Origin: Flavisolibacter tropicus
GTDB taxonomy: Bacteria; Bacteroidota; Bacteroidia; Chitinophagales; Chitinophagaceae
Length of the DNA stretch: 64,000 nucleotides
Reading direction: 5' to 3'
Assembly (NCBI RefSeq): GCF_001644645.1
Contig: NZ_CP011390.1
Location: forward strand, 868,001 to 932,000
The notes beneath the pieces are model-generated. The model was not told where the DNA came from. It searched no databases and worked only from the letters and a program-made list of their open reading frames with translations. How positions within the stretch are numbered: the first letter of the stretch is position 1; each line of letters begins with the position of its first letter. Positions 17,323-25,541 of the stretch are shown one piece after another. Position numbers and translations under genes: made by a program.

Positions 17323-19241
17323 TTTTTAGCAAGGGATTTATTGTTCTTAACTGGTACTTGTTTTATAGCCCATTTCACTAGGTCTTCTACGGCTTTATAG
17401 TTTTCTAGTGTAGCGGGCAGTTTACGGCCATCAATGTATTCATTATAAAACCAAGGGTCGCCAACAGCAAATACGGTCCCCTTGCCTACTTTACTCACGG
17501 CAATAATGTTATCTCCATTATCTGCCAATACAGCCTTTGCCGGAGCCGTCAACTTCAATGTACAAATCTCTTTTAAGTAAAGTGTTTTGGCTGTCTTAAA
17601 GATGGAATGGTTGGCTGGTGTTTGGAAAGTACCAATAGAAAATTCATTTCCGACTACCATGTTGCGGGCATTCTGATTAAAGTGGATACCAAACCTTTCG
17701 GCCAACTGGTTATAATGTTGAAACTCTACGTTATTGGTATCGTTAGCAAACATCAATAAGACCCCACCTTCTTTTACCCAGTTATAAATAGCATCTATGT
17801 GAGCAGGCTCTATATAATTAGGTGTTTTATTTTCCTTTGGAAAGTCAGGATCAATCATGATATAGATATCTGCATCCGACAGGTTTTTAGGTGTAGGTGC
17901 CACTGCCAACGAGTGCTTCTCTACGCCATACTTATTAAAGACTTCTCCAAACAAAGAGTAGCCGCCATTACTTTTATCTTCCCATGTGTAATGATGGCGC
18001 ACTAAATTGCCATTATCATCTTTTTTACGTTCGTTATTAAAGTAATAATCTAATACCACTTTCTTTCCCTTACCAAATGGCAGCGTAGGTATCATTTCCA
18101 TTTCTACAGCAGCATTAATAAAGGCACCCATGCCCTTGGGATCATTTACGATAACCGGCTCACTCATATAGTATTCAAAGCTGCCATCACGATAAGGCTT
18201 GCCGCCCAAACCAGAAACAGCTACTGTACCATATAAGTTTGTCTGACCATTTTCTACTTTAACGAATTGCTTCAAAATGCCTTCATATCCTTTTTTAGCA
18301 TTAGCCAGATAGCTGGAAGGCAAATAGCCTTTCCGTACTCCTTTTGCCAATGCATAGACCAACATAGAAGAAGCAGAGGCCTCTACATAGTTTTTAGCCT
18401 TCGTTGGTTTATTCGGCACATCATACCAAAGTCCTGTTTTCTTATCCTGTATGCTGGTTACCGCTTTGGCAAAGCGATTCAGAATACTAATGATAGAATC
18501 ACGCCCCGGATGTGAGGCAGGAAAATAATCCAACACATCTACCATGGCCATGCCATACCAACCTAGTGCTCTACCCCAAACATTGGGAGAAAGACCGGTT
18601 GTTTTATCCGCCCATTTTTCCTGGCGACTTTCATCCCACCCATGATATAACAATCCTGTTTTTGGATCACGTGCATGACGCTCTATTAATGTAAACTGGC
18701 GGGCAATGTCTGCAAAGGCAGTGTCCTCGCCAAACACAGAAGCATATTCTGCATAAAACGGCTGACCCATGTACAAGCCATCCAGCCACATTTGATAGGG
18801 ATAGATTTTCTTGTGCCAGAAGCCACCTTCTGCTGTTCTAGGGTGTGTAAGTAATTGTGTACGTAATAAGTCGGCCGCTTTTTTATACTTGGTCTTTCCG
18901 GTAACTCTGTACAGCAGCAACAGTAATTTACCGTTGTTTACATGATCAATATTGTATTCAGTGGGTTTATACCCCTTTATAGTTCCGTCTTCCTGAACAT
19001 AAAAGTCCATGCTTTTCTGGATATAGTTAAACCATTTGGCATCACCTGTAGCCGTCCATATGCCTTCTATTCCTTTCAATATAACGCCTTGGTCATAACG
19101 CCACTTGGCAGCTTTATCTCCTTCTATTAAAAAAGAGTCCTTCCATAAATTCATAGCAGTAGTAGCAAGTTGCTGCGACCACTGCTGCGAATTACTTTGA
19201 AAAACGATGATAGATAAAGCAATTGTCAGAAACTTCTTCAT
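17319..19241 (-). CDS. Secreted GH105 unsaturated rhamnogalacturonyl/galacturonyl hydrolase with C-terminal GATase-like domain
   Basis: Releases the unsaturated uronic acid from lyase-made oligosaccharides. The 640-residue product (start MKKFLTIALSII, signal peptide about 1-18) has an alpha/alpha-barrel GH105 domain to about residue 390, with YQMWLDGLYMGQPF (catalytic Asp) and SPNVWGRALGWYGMAM. The last ~220 residues form an unrelated alpha/beta domain resembling DUF4350/GATase-1-like modules (ADIYIMIDPDFP, GGVLLMFAND, GKGTVFAVGDPWF). The frame extends 15 codons upstream (19286), but no signal peptide would then be at the N terminus. It is second in the operon, 60 bases after GH28. Confidence 0.9.
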   Translation of the reverse strand: MKKFLTIALSIIVFQSNSQQWSQQLATTAMNLWKDSFLIEGDKAAKWRYDQGVILKGIEGIWTATGDAKWFNYIQKSMDFYVQEDGTIKGYKPTEYNIDHVNNGKLLLLLYRVTGKTKYKKAADLLRTQLLTHPRTAEGGFWHKKIYPYQMWLDGLYMGQPFYAEYASVFGEDTAFADIARQFTLIERHARDPKTGLLYHGWDESRQEKWADKTTGLSPNVWGRALGWYGMAMVDVLDYFPASHPGRDSIISILNRFAKAVTSIQDKKTGLWYDVPNKPTKAKNYVEASASSMLVYALAKGVRKGYLPSSYLANAKKGYEGILKQFVKVENGQTNLYGTVAVSGLGGKPYRDGSFEYYMSEPVIVNDPKGMGAFINAAVEMEMIPTLPFGKGKKVVLDYYFNNERKKDDNGNLVRHHYTWEDKSNGGYSLFGEVFNKYGVEKHSLAVAPTPKNLSDADIYIMIDPDFPKENKTPNYIEPAHIDAIYNWVKEGGVLLMFANDTNNVEFQHYNQLAERFGIHFNQNARNMVVGNEFSIGTFQTPANHSIFKTAKTLYLKEICTLKLTAPAKAVLADNGDNIIAVSKVGKGTVFAVGDPWFYNEYIDGRKLPATLENYKAVEDLVKWAIKQVPVKNNKSLAKK

Positions 19242-19256
19242 GGGTCTTTTGATTTT

Positions 19257-19276
19257 GCCATTCAACAGTGAATGGC
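19257..19276. repeat. Short perfect hairpin between GH28 and GH105
   Basis: GCCATTCA and TGAATGGC form a perfect 8-bp stem with a 4-base loop, without a T tract. It lies upstream of the GH105 start and may modulate mRNA processing or stability (inference). Confidence 0.4.
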
Positions 19277-19301
19277 ATAGTGACAATCTTAATTCTGTTT
19301 G

Positions 19302-20945
19302 TTAGTTTTTGCTAATAGCAGCATCTGTAGCACCGTAGCTATACTCAACGTCTTTCTTCGCCCTCTTCACATCCGTGCCATTCAACTTTATGCCTTTACT
19401 CTTTTCTCCACTAATGTTCAGTAGCAAGTCGGCACCAGGTTTATAAGTGATGCGATCCAATACGATATTCTGACTGTTATGAATGTTCATTACCGGGTCC
19501 ACTTCTTTTGTCAGCAGTTGTACATTACGCAATGTGATACCAGTGGCCTCTGTCATATCCAAACCTGCTTTTGCCTGGATGATCATGTTTTCCATGACAA
19601 TGTTTTTAACATTCATTTCCGGTAAGCCTCTTACAAAAATGGCTTTCTCTGCACCTTGTGCCACTACACCATTAACGAATATATTTCTGAACTGAGGAGT
19701 CTCTTCTGTTACAGGCAAGGTTTCAACTTTAGGTGGCTCACGTTTCTCACCAACCAATGCAATTGGATCCTGGGCAGCATAGTACATATCAAACAGGATA
19801 GCTTCACCTGCAATATCTTTCATCGATATGTTCTTGATGTAGATGTTCTCTACAATTCCACCACGGCCACGTGTTGTTTTAAAACGCAAGCCAATATCAG
19901 TACCAATGAACGTACAATTGTCCACCCAGATATTACGTGCACCACCGCTCATTTCACTACCTATAACAAAACCACCATGTGCAGCATATACAGTACAATT
20001 CTTAACAATAACATTTTCAGTCGGCATTGCTCTTTTTCTTCCTTCGGCATCACGACCCGATTTGATACAGATGCCATCATCACCCACATCAAAAACACTA
20101 TTTTCTATCAATACATTTTTACATGATTCTAAATCAACACCATCACCATTCTGTGCATACCAGGGATTCTTTACATGAACATTACGAATGGTAATATTCT
20201 CACTCATAAGTGGATGCAGGTTCCAGGCTGGTGAGTTTTGAAAAGTCACTCCTTCCAATAAGATCTTATTGCATTTGGTAAGTACTAACAGGTTAGGACG
20301 CAAAAAGTCTTTTACCTCTTGGTAATAAGCTGTCGTCTTTTCAGGAGATATTTGTCCCGGGTTTTTCAACTTGGAGCCCTTTAAAGAGCTTTCACTAGGG
20401 TACCAGGTCTTTTTATCTTCACTGAGTACACCACCGGACGCTACCAGCTTTTTCCAGTTGCTCTCCGTTAGTTTCTCCTTCTTCACCATACGCCAGGCTT
20501 CACCGCCACCATCAATAACGCCAAATCCCGTAATGGCAATATTAGTAGCTCCTGTAGCAGATATGGGCGACTGGTTGCGCATTTGAGGTATGCCCTCCCA
20601 GTTACCTTCCACTAATGGATATTGATTGAAGTCTTTGGTAAATTGTAAAACAGCATTTTTTTGCAGATGCAGATTGACATTGCTTTTCAACACAAGTGGA
20701 CCTGTTAGCCAATAGCCGGTAGGAATCAGTACTACACCCCCGCCCTTTTTGTTACAGACCTCTATGGCGTCGTTAATGCTTTTGGTATTTAAGGTGAGAC
20801 CGTCTGGTTTAGCACCAAAACGTATAATGGAAACAGTATCTTTTCTAAAGGTAACAGATTGAATGGTTGGCAACTTTGCCGTTTGTCCTACAACTGTTAC
20901 TCCCAAAGTCATTACAATGCTACAACACAACCAAGCTTTTTTCAT
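19302..20945 (-). CDS. Secreted polygalacturonase (GH28), first gene of the operon
   Basis: Hydrolyses galacturonan, probably from the chain end. The 547-residue product has a signal peptide (about 1-20) and a right-handed beta-helix. GH28 motifs are visible: NGDGVDLESC, VGDDGICIKSG (catalytic Asp pair), HGGFVIGSEMSGG (normally G-H-G; here the order is H-G-G) and RFKTTRGRGG (normally RIK). The long insertions are typical of exo-acting bacterial GH28 enzymes. The promoter with two overlapping LacI-type operators is 115-200 bases upstream. Confidence 0.93.
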   Translation of the reverse strand: MKKAWLCCSIVMTLGVTVVGQTAKLPTIQSVTFRKDTVSIIRFGAKPDGLTLNTKSINDAIEVCNKKGGGVVLIPTGYWLTGPLVLKSNVNLHLQKNAVLQFTKDFNQYPLVEGNWEGIPQMRNQSPISATGATNIAITGFGVIDGGGEAWRMVKKEKLTESNWKKLVASGGVLSEDKKTWYPSESSLKGSKLKNPGQISPEKTTAYYQEVKDFLRPNLLVLTKCNKILLEGVTFQNSPAWNLHPLMSENITIRNVHVKNPWYAQNGDGVDLESCKNVLIENSVFDVGDDGICIKSGRDAEGRKRAMPTENVIVKNCTVYAAHGGFVIGSEMSGGARNIWVDNCTFIGTDIGLRFKTTRGRGGIVENIYIKNISMKDIAGEAILFDMYYAAQDPIALVGEKREPPKVETLPVTEETPQFRNIFVNGVVAQGAEKAIFVRGLPEMNVKNIVMENMIIQAKAGLDMTEATGITLRNVQLLTKEVDPVMNIHNSQNIVLDRITYKPGADLLLNISGEKSKGIKLNGTDVKRAKKDVEYSYGATDAAISKN

Positions 20946-21058
20946 ATAGCGAATAAATACAGGTGTTAAAAGAAAAGGCTACGCAGAGAACTACACAGCC
21001 GGATTAAACGATTGCTAAATGTCATTTACATGAATTCTGGAAAATTGCATTCTGACAT

Positions 21059-21070
21059 AACAAGTCTACT
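21059..21070 (-). promoter_or_regulatory. -7 region of the pectin/galacturonate operon promoter
   Basis: On the minus strand AGTAGACTTGTT contains TAGACTTG, one mismatch from TAnnTTTG, with CTTG 19 bases upstream as a weak -33. The same 12 bases occur at 38406-38417, again 58 bases from the start of an operator, which supports a real shared promoter architecture. Confidence 0.55.
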
Positions 21071-21116
21071 CCCTTATTTTCTGATAACAAGCCATTTAGA
21101 CTGATTTATTTACGCA

Positions 21117-21146
21117 AACGTTACCGAAAACGTTCCCGATAAGTGT
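21117..21146. promoter_or_regulatory. Two overlapping LacI-family operators upstream of the GH28 operon
   Basis: AACGTTACCGAAAACGTT (21117-21134) and AACGTTCCCGATAAGTGT (21129-21146) overlap by one half-site, giving three half-sites 12 bases apart. The single 18-base site in front of the LacI gene (38464-38481) is ATCGTTCCCGATAACGTT. The operators are upstream of the -7 box, so they could mediate activation or repression. Confidence 0.65.
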
Positions 21147-21330
21147 TGCATAAAAGAAACTGGTTTCGCACAGAGGAAAGGAGAAAAGGAGCACTGCGAA
21201 TTAGGTGATGGAGTTCACAGGGAATGTCCCACAGCTAACGCAGATAGACACAAAGATCAATTCAAGTTGTAGGATTCCGGTTTCAATTTACACTCTCATC
21301 CCGCCTGATATAATTAAGCCTCTTTATTTT

Positions 21331-21360
21331 GTCATACTGAACGCAGTGAAGGATCTTAGA
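21331..21360. repeat. Possible dispersed intergenic repeat
   Basis: The segment beginning GTCATACTGAACGCAGTGAAGGATCT resembles, from memory, the GTCATnCTGA...GAAGnATCT elements scattered between genes in many Bacteroidota genomes. Only one copy is in the window, so the repeat status cannot be confirmed here. Confidence 0.35.
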
Positions 21361-21537
21361 GGCTATGGTAATAGTACAAGCTGCTAATGTAAAGTCTCTT
21401 GCTGTCACCATGAACTTGATCCAAGGCCTATCAAATGGAGCATCTCCTCTCCCTCCCAATTCCATTCCTTCTGCCTTCATCATTCCTTGTTCCTTATTCC
21501 CTTGTTCCTTGCCTGCCACTCCTCTGTGCCTTTATAG

Positions 21538-21592
21538 TTACTCCGTATAGAATACTAGGTTACTCCGTATGGCATCCCCCCTTACTCCGTAT
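21538..21592. repeat. Three TTACTCCGTAT direct repeats at exactly 22-bp spacing
   Basis: Perfect 11-mers start at 21538, 21560 and 21582. The intervening bases are unrelated, so this is an iteron-like array rather than a duplicated unit. It lies 171 bases before the start of the 21763 gene. Possible protein-binding array; the binding protein is unknown. Confidence 0.6.
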
Positions 21593-21762
21593 AAGGGCCT
21601 CTCTGCACGCAATAAATAGTCAAAAAATATGGGAAACAATAGGTATTACAACCAGCCAACATGTGTATAACTAAAGCGATCAAAATGTTTGCATGGGCCG
21701 AAAAGAAGGGATAAATTTACTAAAATAATTAGTAATAACTAACCAGTAATCAACCCTAACTC

Positions 21763-22341
21763 ATGGCACGACAAGCAGGCCCGCTCTTCTTCACCGGCAC
21801 TATCGACGATATCACCTTTTACAAAATGGAAGGCCAGTATTTGGCTAGAAAGAAAAGCTCGCTGAATCGCCGCCAATTCCGCACCGATCCCCGCTTTGCC
21901 CGATCTAGAAAAAGTGCGACTGCCTTTGGCGAAGCTTCTCAGTTGGCCTCCGACATCTACTGGCAATTACCCAAAGAACAGCGGGGTAAAGGCGTCGTCA
22001 ACGGCATCACTAGTCAGGTTGGTCAGCTGCTGAAAGAAGGCAAATCAATGGAAAAAATAAAGGAATTGATGTTAATACATTGCCAGGTTTTAAAACCCAA
22101 ACCCGTTGTTACATCAGCTACAACAACTACTTTATCTAACACTTCAAAGCCAGTACGTACTTCGCCTACACAGCAAACAAAAAGTAGTATCAGGGTCAGA
22201 TCAACTAAAGTCAAACAAGCCCGCTACCTTTCCAATTGGAAGATCAAACCTAATGGTCACTTACAAATACCTATGTCCGGTATCTCTATCGGCCAATTTA
22301 ATCCTACACTTGCAGAAGAATTAATAACGAAAAGAGAATAA
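21763..22341 (+). CDS. Conserved hypothetical protein of Bacteroidota, basic and low in structure
   Basis: A 192-residue basic protein with no signal peptide or membrane helix. The first half is well conserved in character (GPLFFTGTIDDITFYKMEGQYLARKKSSL, then TDPRFARSRKSATAFGEAS); I recall similar uncharacterised proteins in other Chitinophagaceae, often beginning MARQ-G. The middle (about 110-150) is Thr/Ser/Lys-rich and probably disordered. No function can be assigned. It is the only + strand gene between 5 and 38 kb and is followed by a hairpin whose T tract serves the opposite strand. Confidence 0.7.
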   Translation: MARQAGPLFFTGTIDDITFYKMEGQYLARKKSSLNRRQFRTDPRFARSRKSATAFGEASQLASDIYWQLPKEQRGKGVVNGITSQVGQLLKEGKSMEKIKELMLIHCQVLKPKPVVTSATTTTLSNTSKPVRTSPTQQTKSSIRVRSTKVKQARYLSNWKIKPNGHLQIPMSGISIGQFNPTLAEELITKRE

Positions 22342-22344
22342 GGT

Positions 22345-22375
22345 AAATAAAAATCCCCTGCGGTTACCAGGGGAT
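22345..22375 (-). terminator. Terminator between convergent genes
   Basis: ATCCCCTG (22353-22360) and CAGGGGAT (22368-22375) form a perfect 8-bp stem. The A-rich bases at 22345-22353 give a U tract on the minus strand, so it mainly terminates the small gene at 22430-22624, but it is also just 11 bases past the + strand stop. Confidence 0.65.
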
Positions 22376-22429
22376 ACTATAGTGCTTTTCAAGAAGTGTA
22401 ATTCTCATGTGCAAAAAAGTACGTTTTTA

Positions 22430-22624
22430 TTAAAGGCCTTTATAGCCTCCGCCCATACTATCATTATAGTAGCTACGGCTGGTATACTGATAAGAAGGAA
22501 CTTGTGGTGCTTTTGCTGGTGCTTTTTCTTCCTTACGGATCTGTATCTCTTCGTTTTTTAAAGTTACGGAAGGAGATACATACAGTGTGTTAGCAGACGA
22601 TGGTGACAGGGTTTTGTTGCTCAT
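22430..22624 (-). CDS. Small hypothetical protein (64 residues)
   Basis: MSNKTLSPSSANTLYVSP... is a polar, Pro/Ser/Lys/Tyr-rich protein without a signal peptide or membrane helix; residues 30-42 are Lys/Ala/Pro-rich and the C terminus is Tyr/Gly-rich. Support for it being real: a well-formed promoter (TTTG-N20-TACTTTTG) about 145 bases upstream and a terminator right after it. No function can be given. Confidence 0.5.
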   Translation of the reverse strand: MSNKTLSPSSANTLYVSPSVTLKNEEIQIRKEEKAPAKAPQVPSYQYTSRSYYNDSMGGGYKGL

Positions 22625-22768
22625 AATAGTTGTGTGTGATTAATGCTTTAAAAGCTGGTGATTTAAATACCTCTCCACTGAACAACAAATAACAGATTAC
22701 AGGACTAATTTAGACTATTAAACGCTTCCGATCTACATCATTAGGAGAGTGTCTACAATATTCTACCT

Positions 22769-22800
22769 CAAAAGTAGTTTTCCATATCATGCTCTTCAAA
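22769..22800 (-). promoter_or_regulatory. Bacteroidota promoter of the 64-residue gene
   Basis: Read on the minus strand: TTTG (22797-22800), 20 bases, then TACTTTTG (22769-22776), both exact consensus boxes with good spacing. The leader would be about 140 bases. Confidence 0.55.
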
Positions 22801-22935
22801 CCAAAACAAGTAGGTTTTTACGTTGTTTAACTACTCAATATTCTGTTAAAACACTTACCTGTAAAGGCTTTCCGCGAATTCCAATTACGATAGTCAGTGT
22901 TTTTACTTAGTAGTTTTTTTCTTACTTCTTTCTGA

Positions 22936-23004
22936 GCCTTTCCCTACGCAGCTGTTATGGCAGAGAATTCCTTTAAAGCTGCAACTCTTAAAGCAGGGAA
23001 AGGC
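22936..23004. repeat. Nested inverted repeats downstream of the secreted protein gene
   Basis: Outer arms GCCTTTCCCT (22936-22945) and AGGGAAAGGC (22995-23004) are perfectly complementary; inner arms GCAGCT (22948-22953) and AGCTGC (22977-22982) too. No T tract follows on the minus strand, so it is not a simple terminator. Confidence 0.45.
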
Positions 23005-23019
23005 CGAAAGAATATCGAT

Positions 23020-23448
23020 TTATTGCTTGGCAACAATTACATCCTGGATAACGCGGGTATTAGTAGATACCTGGAATACCTGCTCTTGCTTCACTTTACC
23101 TCTCATCAGTACAAAAACCAGGTTTTTGCCTTCCAACTCTTCTTTCTTTACACCAAAGGTTTTGGCAAAACGAGCATCTTTAAAGTCTTGTCTGTAAAGA
23201 ACTTCACCAGTCTCATCTTGAATAGAGATCCAGCAACGCTCTTCATTTCTGTTATCAATATCTACGTTGAATAACAATTTATCTTCTACAAAACCTAAAT
23301 ACTTAATAATGGCAGATGTAGGTGCTTCGTAAACACTTTCCTGTGCTTTAGCTGCTAATGGCAGCATGGCTGTTAATGAGGTGGCGAAAAGGCCTAGGCT
23401 TAAAATTGCGGCTCTTGCTACTCGTGCGTTGATTACTCTGTTTATCAT
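23020..23448 (-). CDS. Small secreted protein of unknown function
   Basis: From the start MINRVINARVARAAIL the protein has 142 residues, with a signal peptide (cleavage near AAKAQ, residue 35) and a mature part with alternating strand-like segments (IKYLGFVEDKLLFNVDID, CWISIQDETGEVLYRQDF), suggesting a single beta-sandwich domain. Similar short secreted proteins occur in Chitinophagaceae; no function is known to me. The frame continues 46 codons upstream, but that stretch crosses the promoter. A near-consensus -7 box (CAAAAGTA on the + strand, 23571-23578) and two palindromes precede it, indicating dedicated regulation. Confidence 0.72.
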   Translation of the reverse strand: MINRVINARVARAAILSLGLFATSLTAMLPLAAKAQESVYEAPTSAIIKYLGFVEDKLLFNVDIDNRNEERCWISIQDETGEVLYRQDFKDARFAKTFGVKKEELEGKNLVFVLMRGKVKQEQVFQVSTNTRVIQDVIVAKQ

Positions 23449-23541
23449 AATGTATAGTTTAAAATGTTGAATACTTACACACAATAAAGCAAGCAATATG
23501 TTTAAGACTACATCATAAGAGCAAGTAATGTTTGGAAGGAA

Positions 23542-23600
23542 ATACGACGTGTCGTATCTGTTTGGTGAGACAAAAGTATACTCCACAAATTGAGTATACT
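23542..23600 (-). promoter_or_regulatory. Promoter with two palindromes upstream of the secreted protein gene
   Basis: TACTTTTG on the minus strand (23571-23578) is an exact -7 box. It is overlapped by an inverted repeat, AGTATACTC (23575-23583) and GAGTATACT (23592-23600), 8-base spacer. A second perfect palindrome, ATACGAC-GT-GTCGTAT (23542-23557), lies where transcription would begin. Both positions suit repressor binding. Confidence 0.5.
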
Positions 23601-23714
23601 AAACCTGTTTTGCCCTATTTTACTATTGCAAAAGATGAATAATAAATAGTAACACATTGATAATCAGCAGTATACATTACAGATGAGTTACAACGTCCAA
23701 GGCCTATTAGGGAC

Positions 23715-23744
23715 ATAAAAAAAGGCCATGATTACATAGCCTTT
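23715..23744 (-). terminator. Terminator of the GH43-containing operon
   Basis: On the minus strand AAAGGC (23739-23744) pairs with GCCTTT (23721-23726) across 12 bases and runs into a seven-T tract. It lies 121 bases after the GH43 stop. Confidence 0.6.
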
Positions 23745-23864
23745 AACAGAATTTAACCAATTAACACTATTACTGAGCCTCAAGTCTTATCCCAACATCC
23801 TGACTTTAAGCGTTGGAATTTGGTATTTAGGTTTTGGAATCTATTAATTGAATTCTCGTATTTA

Positions 23865-25541
23865 TTATTCATTTGAAGTCGTAAACCGAAACCAGTCAAA
23901 ATCAGCATAACCGGCATCGTTGATAATACTGTCTCTTGTACAGAAGATACCCACCTTCGCTCCTTTCCATCGACCTACCGCTGCAGTAAACATCTCACCT
24001 ATTTCTGTAAACCGATTCCCATCCGCACTGTAGCTAAACTGGCATTTGGCTCCCTGCATTACATTTACGCGCAAATAGATTTCTGAAGAGGACCATTTCG
24101 CAATTTGCTTTTCTTCTTCCTTCTTTCCCTTGCCAGCCTCAAGGGCTTGAATATGTACCAGGTAAATGCCATCCTTTGTACTTTTTAAAGCCAAACCAGC
24201 ATAGCTTAACCCCATAACAGTAATTCCCGTTTTTTCGTTTTCCAACTTAGGGTTAGGTTTAAACGATAGCTTGGTGGTTACTACAAAGGATTCAGCAGGG
24301 AACTTTTGTAAGAGCACATTTCCTGCCCCCCATAAATTATTGGCACTGTCTGGCAGCTTATCGGAATATAATCGCAACGAACTGTTTGCTGGATTTATAA
24401 AATACCAGCTGGCTTTGGGATTAGCCATCCACTGCCATTGTAAGCCTAGTTGATTATCATTGAATTCGTCACTATCAGCAGGTGTTGCTTTTGGATAGGT
24501 TTTACCAACGTTAGGTTTCTTAAATACAAGCACTGGCTCTCCTTTCCCGTTACCATCTTTATCAATGCCTATTACTGGCCAGTCGTTGATCCATTTCATA
24601 GGTTGTAAATGAACAATTCGACCATAGGCTTCTTTGTCCTGGAAATGAAGAAACCAATCCTCGCCCGTCGGTGTAGTTACCCAAGCACCCTGGTGTGGGC
24701 CATTGATAGCAGATTTACCCTGATCCATCACTACTTTTCGTTCATAGGGTCCATAGATGTTTTTAGAGCGTAGTACTAATTGCCAACCGGTAGGAACACC
24801 ACCTGCGGGTGCAAAGATGTAATAGTAGCCATTACGCTTATAAAACTTAGGACCTTCAATGGTTGGATCTAATTCATGCCCGTCGTAAACCAACTTACCG
24901 GCATCGATTACTTTAGTACCTTCTTTATTCAGTTGCTTTACCACTATGATGCTCTTGATACCTGCACGGCTACCAGCATATGCATGTACCAGATACGTGT
25001 TACCGTTATCATCCCACAACGGACAAGGATCAATCAATCCCCTACCCGCTTCTACTAAAATAGGCTCGGACCAAGGGCCTGCAGGATTTTTTGCTTTCAC
25101 CAAATAGATGCCGAAATCCGGGTCGGGGTAATAAATATAAAACTCGCCGTTGTGGTAACGAATAGATGGCGCCCACACGCCTTCTCCATGTCTGGGGATA
25201 GAAAAATGTTGTAGCGGTACCTGTTGTTGTAAAGCATGACCAATTAACGTCCAGTTCACAAGGTCTTTGGAATGCAGAATAGGCAGCCCAGGTATATCTT
25301 CAAAAGAAGAAGATGTCATGTAAAAATCATTGCCTACCCGTATAGCATCCGGATCGGAATAGTCGGCATGCAGAATTGGATTTTTATAAGTGCCATCATC
25401 ATTATCTGCAACCCACACTTTCGATATTGAAGTTGTTTGTTTTCTTGATTGCGCCATAAGGATAATAGGGAATAATAGTCCTGTTAAGAAAAGTCCTAAC
25501 AAACTACATTCCAACAACCTTTTTCTGATCATTACTTTCAA
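23865..25541 (-). CDS. Secreted GH43-family glycosidase (arabinofuranosidase/xylosidase type)
   Basis: Likely trims arabinose, xylose or galactose side chains of pectin. The 558-residue product has a signal peptide (about 1-31) and a five-bladed propeller (about 50-340) with the nucleophile-side Asp in YSDPDAIRVGNDFYMT, the pKa-modulating Asp in GLIDPCPLWDDNG and the acid Glu in TIEGPKFYKRNGYYYI. The last ~190 residues form a concanavalin-like beta-sandwich (SDEFNDNQLGLQWQW) seen in several GH43 subfamilies. Linkage specificity cannot be read from the sequence. The start overlaps the oxidoreductase 3' end by 38 bases (29 if Met4 is used), indicating coupling. Confidence 0.9.
   Translation of the reverse strand: MKVMIRKRLLECSLLGLFLTGLLFPIILMAQSRKQTTSISKVWVADNDDGTYKNPILHADYSDPDAIRVGNDFYMTSSSFEDIPGLPILHSKDLVNWTLIGHALQQQVPLQHFSIPRHGEGVWAPSIRYHNGEFYIYYPDPDFGIYLVKAKNPAGPWSEPILVEAGRGLIDPCPLWDDNGNTYLVHAYAGSRAGIKSIIVVKQLNKEGTKVIDAGKLVYDGHELDPTIEGPKFYKRNGYYYIFAPAGGVPTGWQLVLRSKNIYGPYERKVVMDQGKSAINGPHQGAWVTTPTGEDWFLHFQDKEAYGRIVHLQPMKWINDWPVIGIDKDGNGKGEPVLVFKKPNVGKTYPKATPADSDEFNDNQLGLQWQWMANPKASWYFINPANSSLRLYSDKLPDSANNLWGAGNVLLQKFPAESFVVTTKLSFKPNPKLENEKTGITVMGLSYAGLALKSTKDGIYLVHIQALEAGKGKKEEEKQIAKWSSSEIYLRVNVMQGAKCQFSYSADGNRFTEIGEMFTAAVGRWKGAKVGIFCTRDSIINDAGYADFDWFRFTTSNE

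Larger units (their letters stand above)
20946..21762. other. Intergenic region with operon promoter, operators and repeats; no convincing gene
   Basis: It holds the GH28 operon promoter (near 21.06 kb), two overlapping LacI-type operators (21117-21146), a dispersed-repeat-like segment (21331-21360), a pyrimidine-rich low-complexity tract (about 21435-21530) and three 22-bp-spaced TTACTCCGTAT repeats (21538-21592). The short frames here (60-79 codons) have low-complexity products and are not credible genes. Confidence 0.6.
22625..23019. other. Gene-free interval with a promoter and nested inverted repeats
   Basis: It contains the promoter at 22769-22800 for the small gene and the nested inverted repeats at 22936-23004. 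Frames on the + strand across 22957-23274 are shadows of the secreted protein gene. Nothing else is recognised. Confidence 0.5.

Noticed and set aside
19656..20178. Long + strand frames inside GH28 (156 and 111 codons)
   Set aside because: Antisense to the beta-helix coding region; periodic coil codons give long shadow frames.
21283..21674. Short frames in the intergenic region before 21.7 kb
   Set aside because: They consist of the repeat-like segment and a pyrimidine-rich tract; the translations are low complexity.
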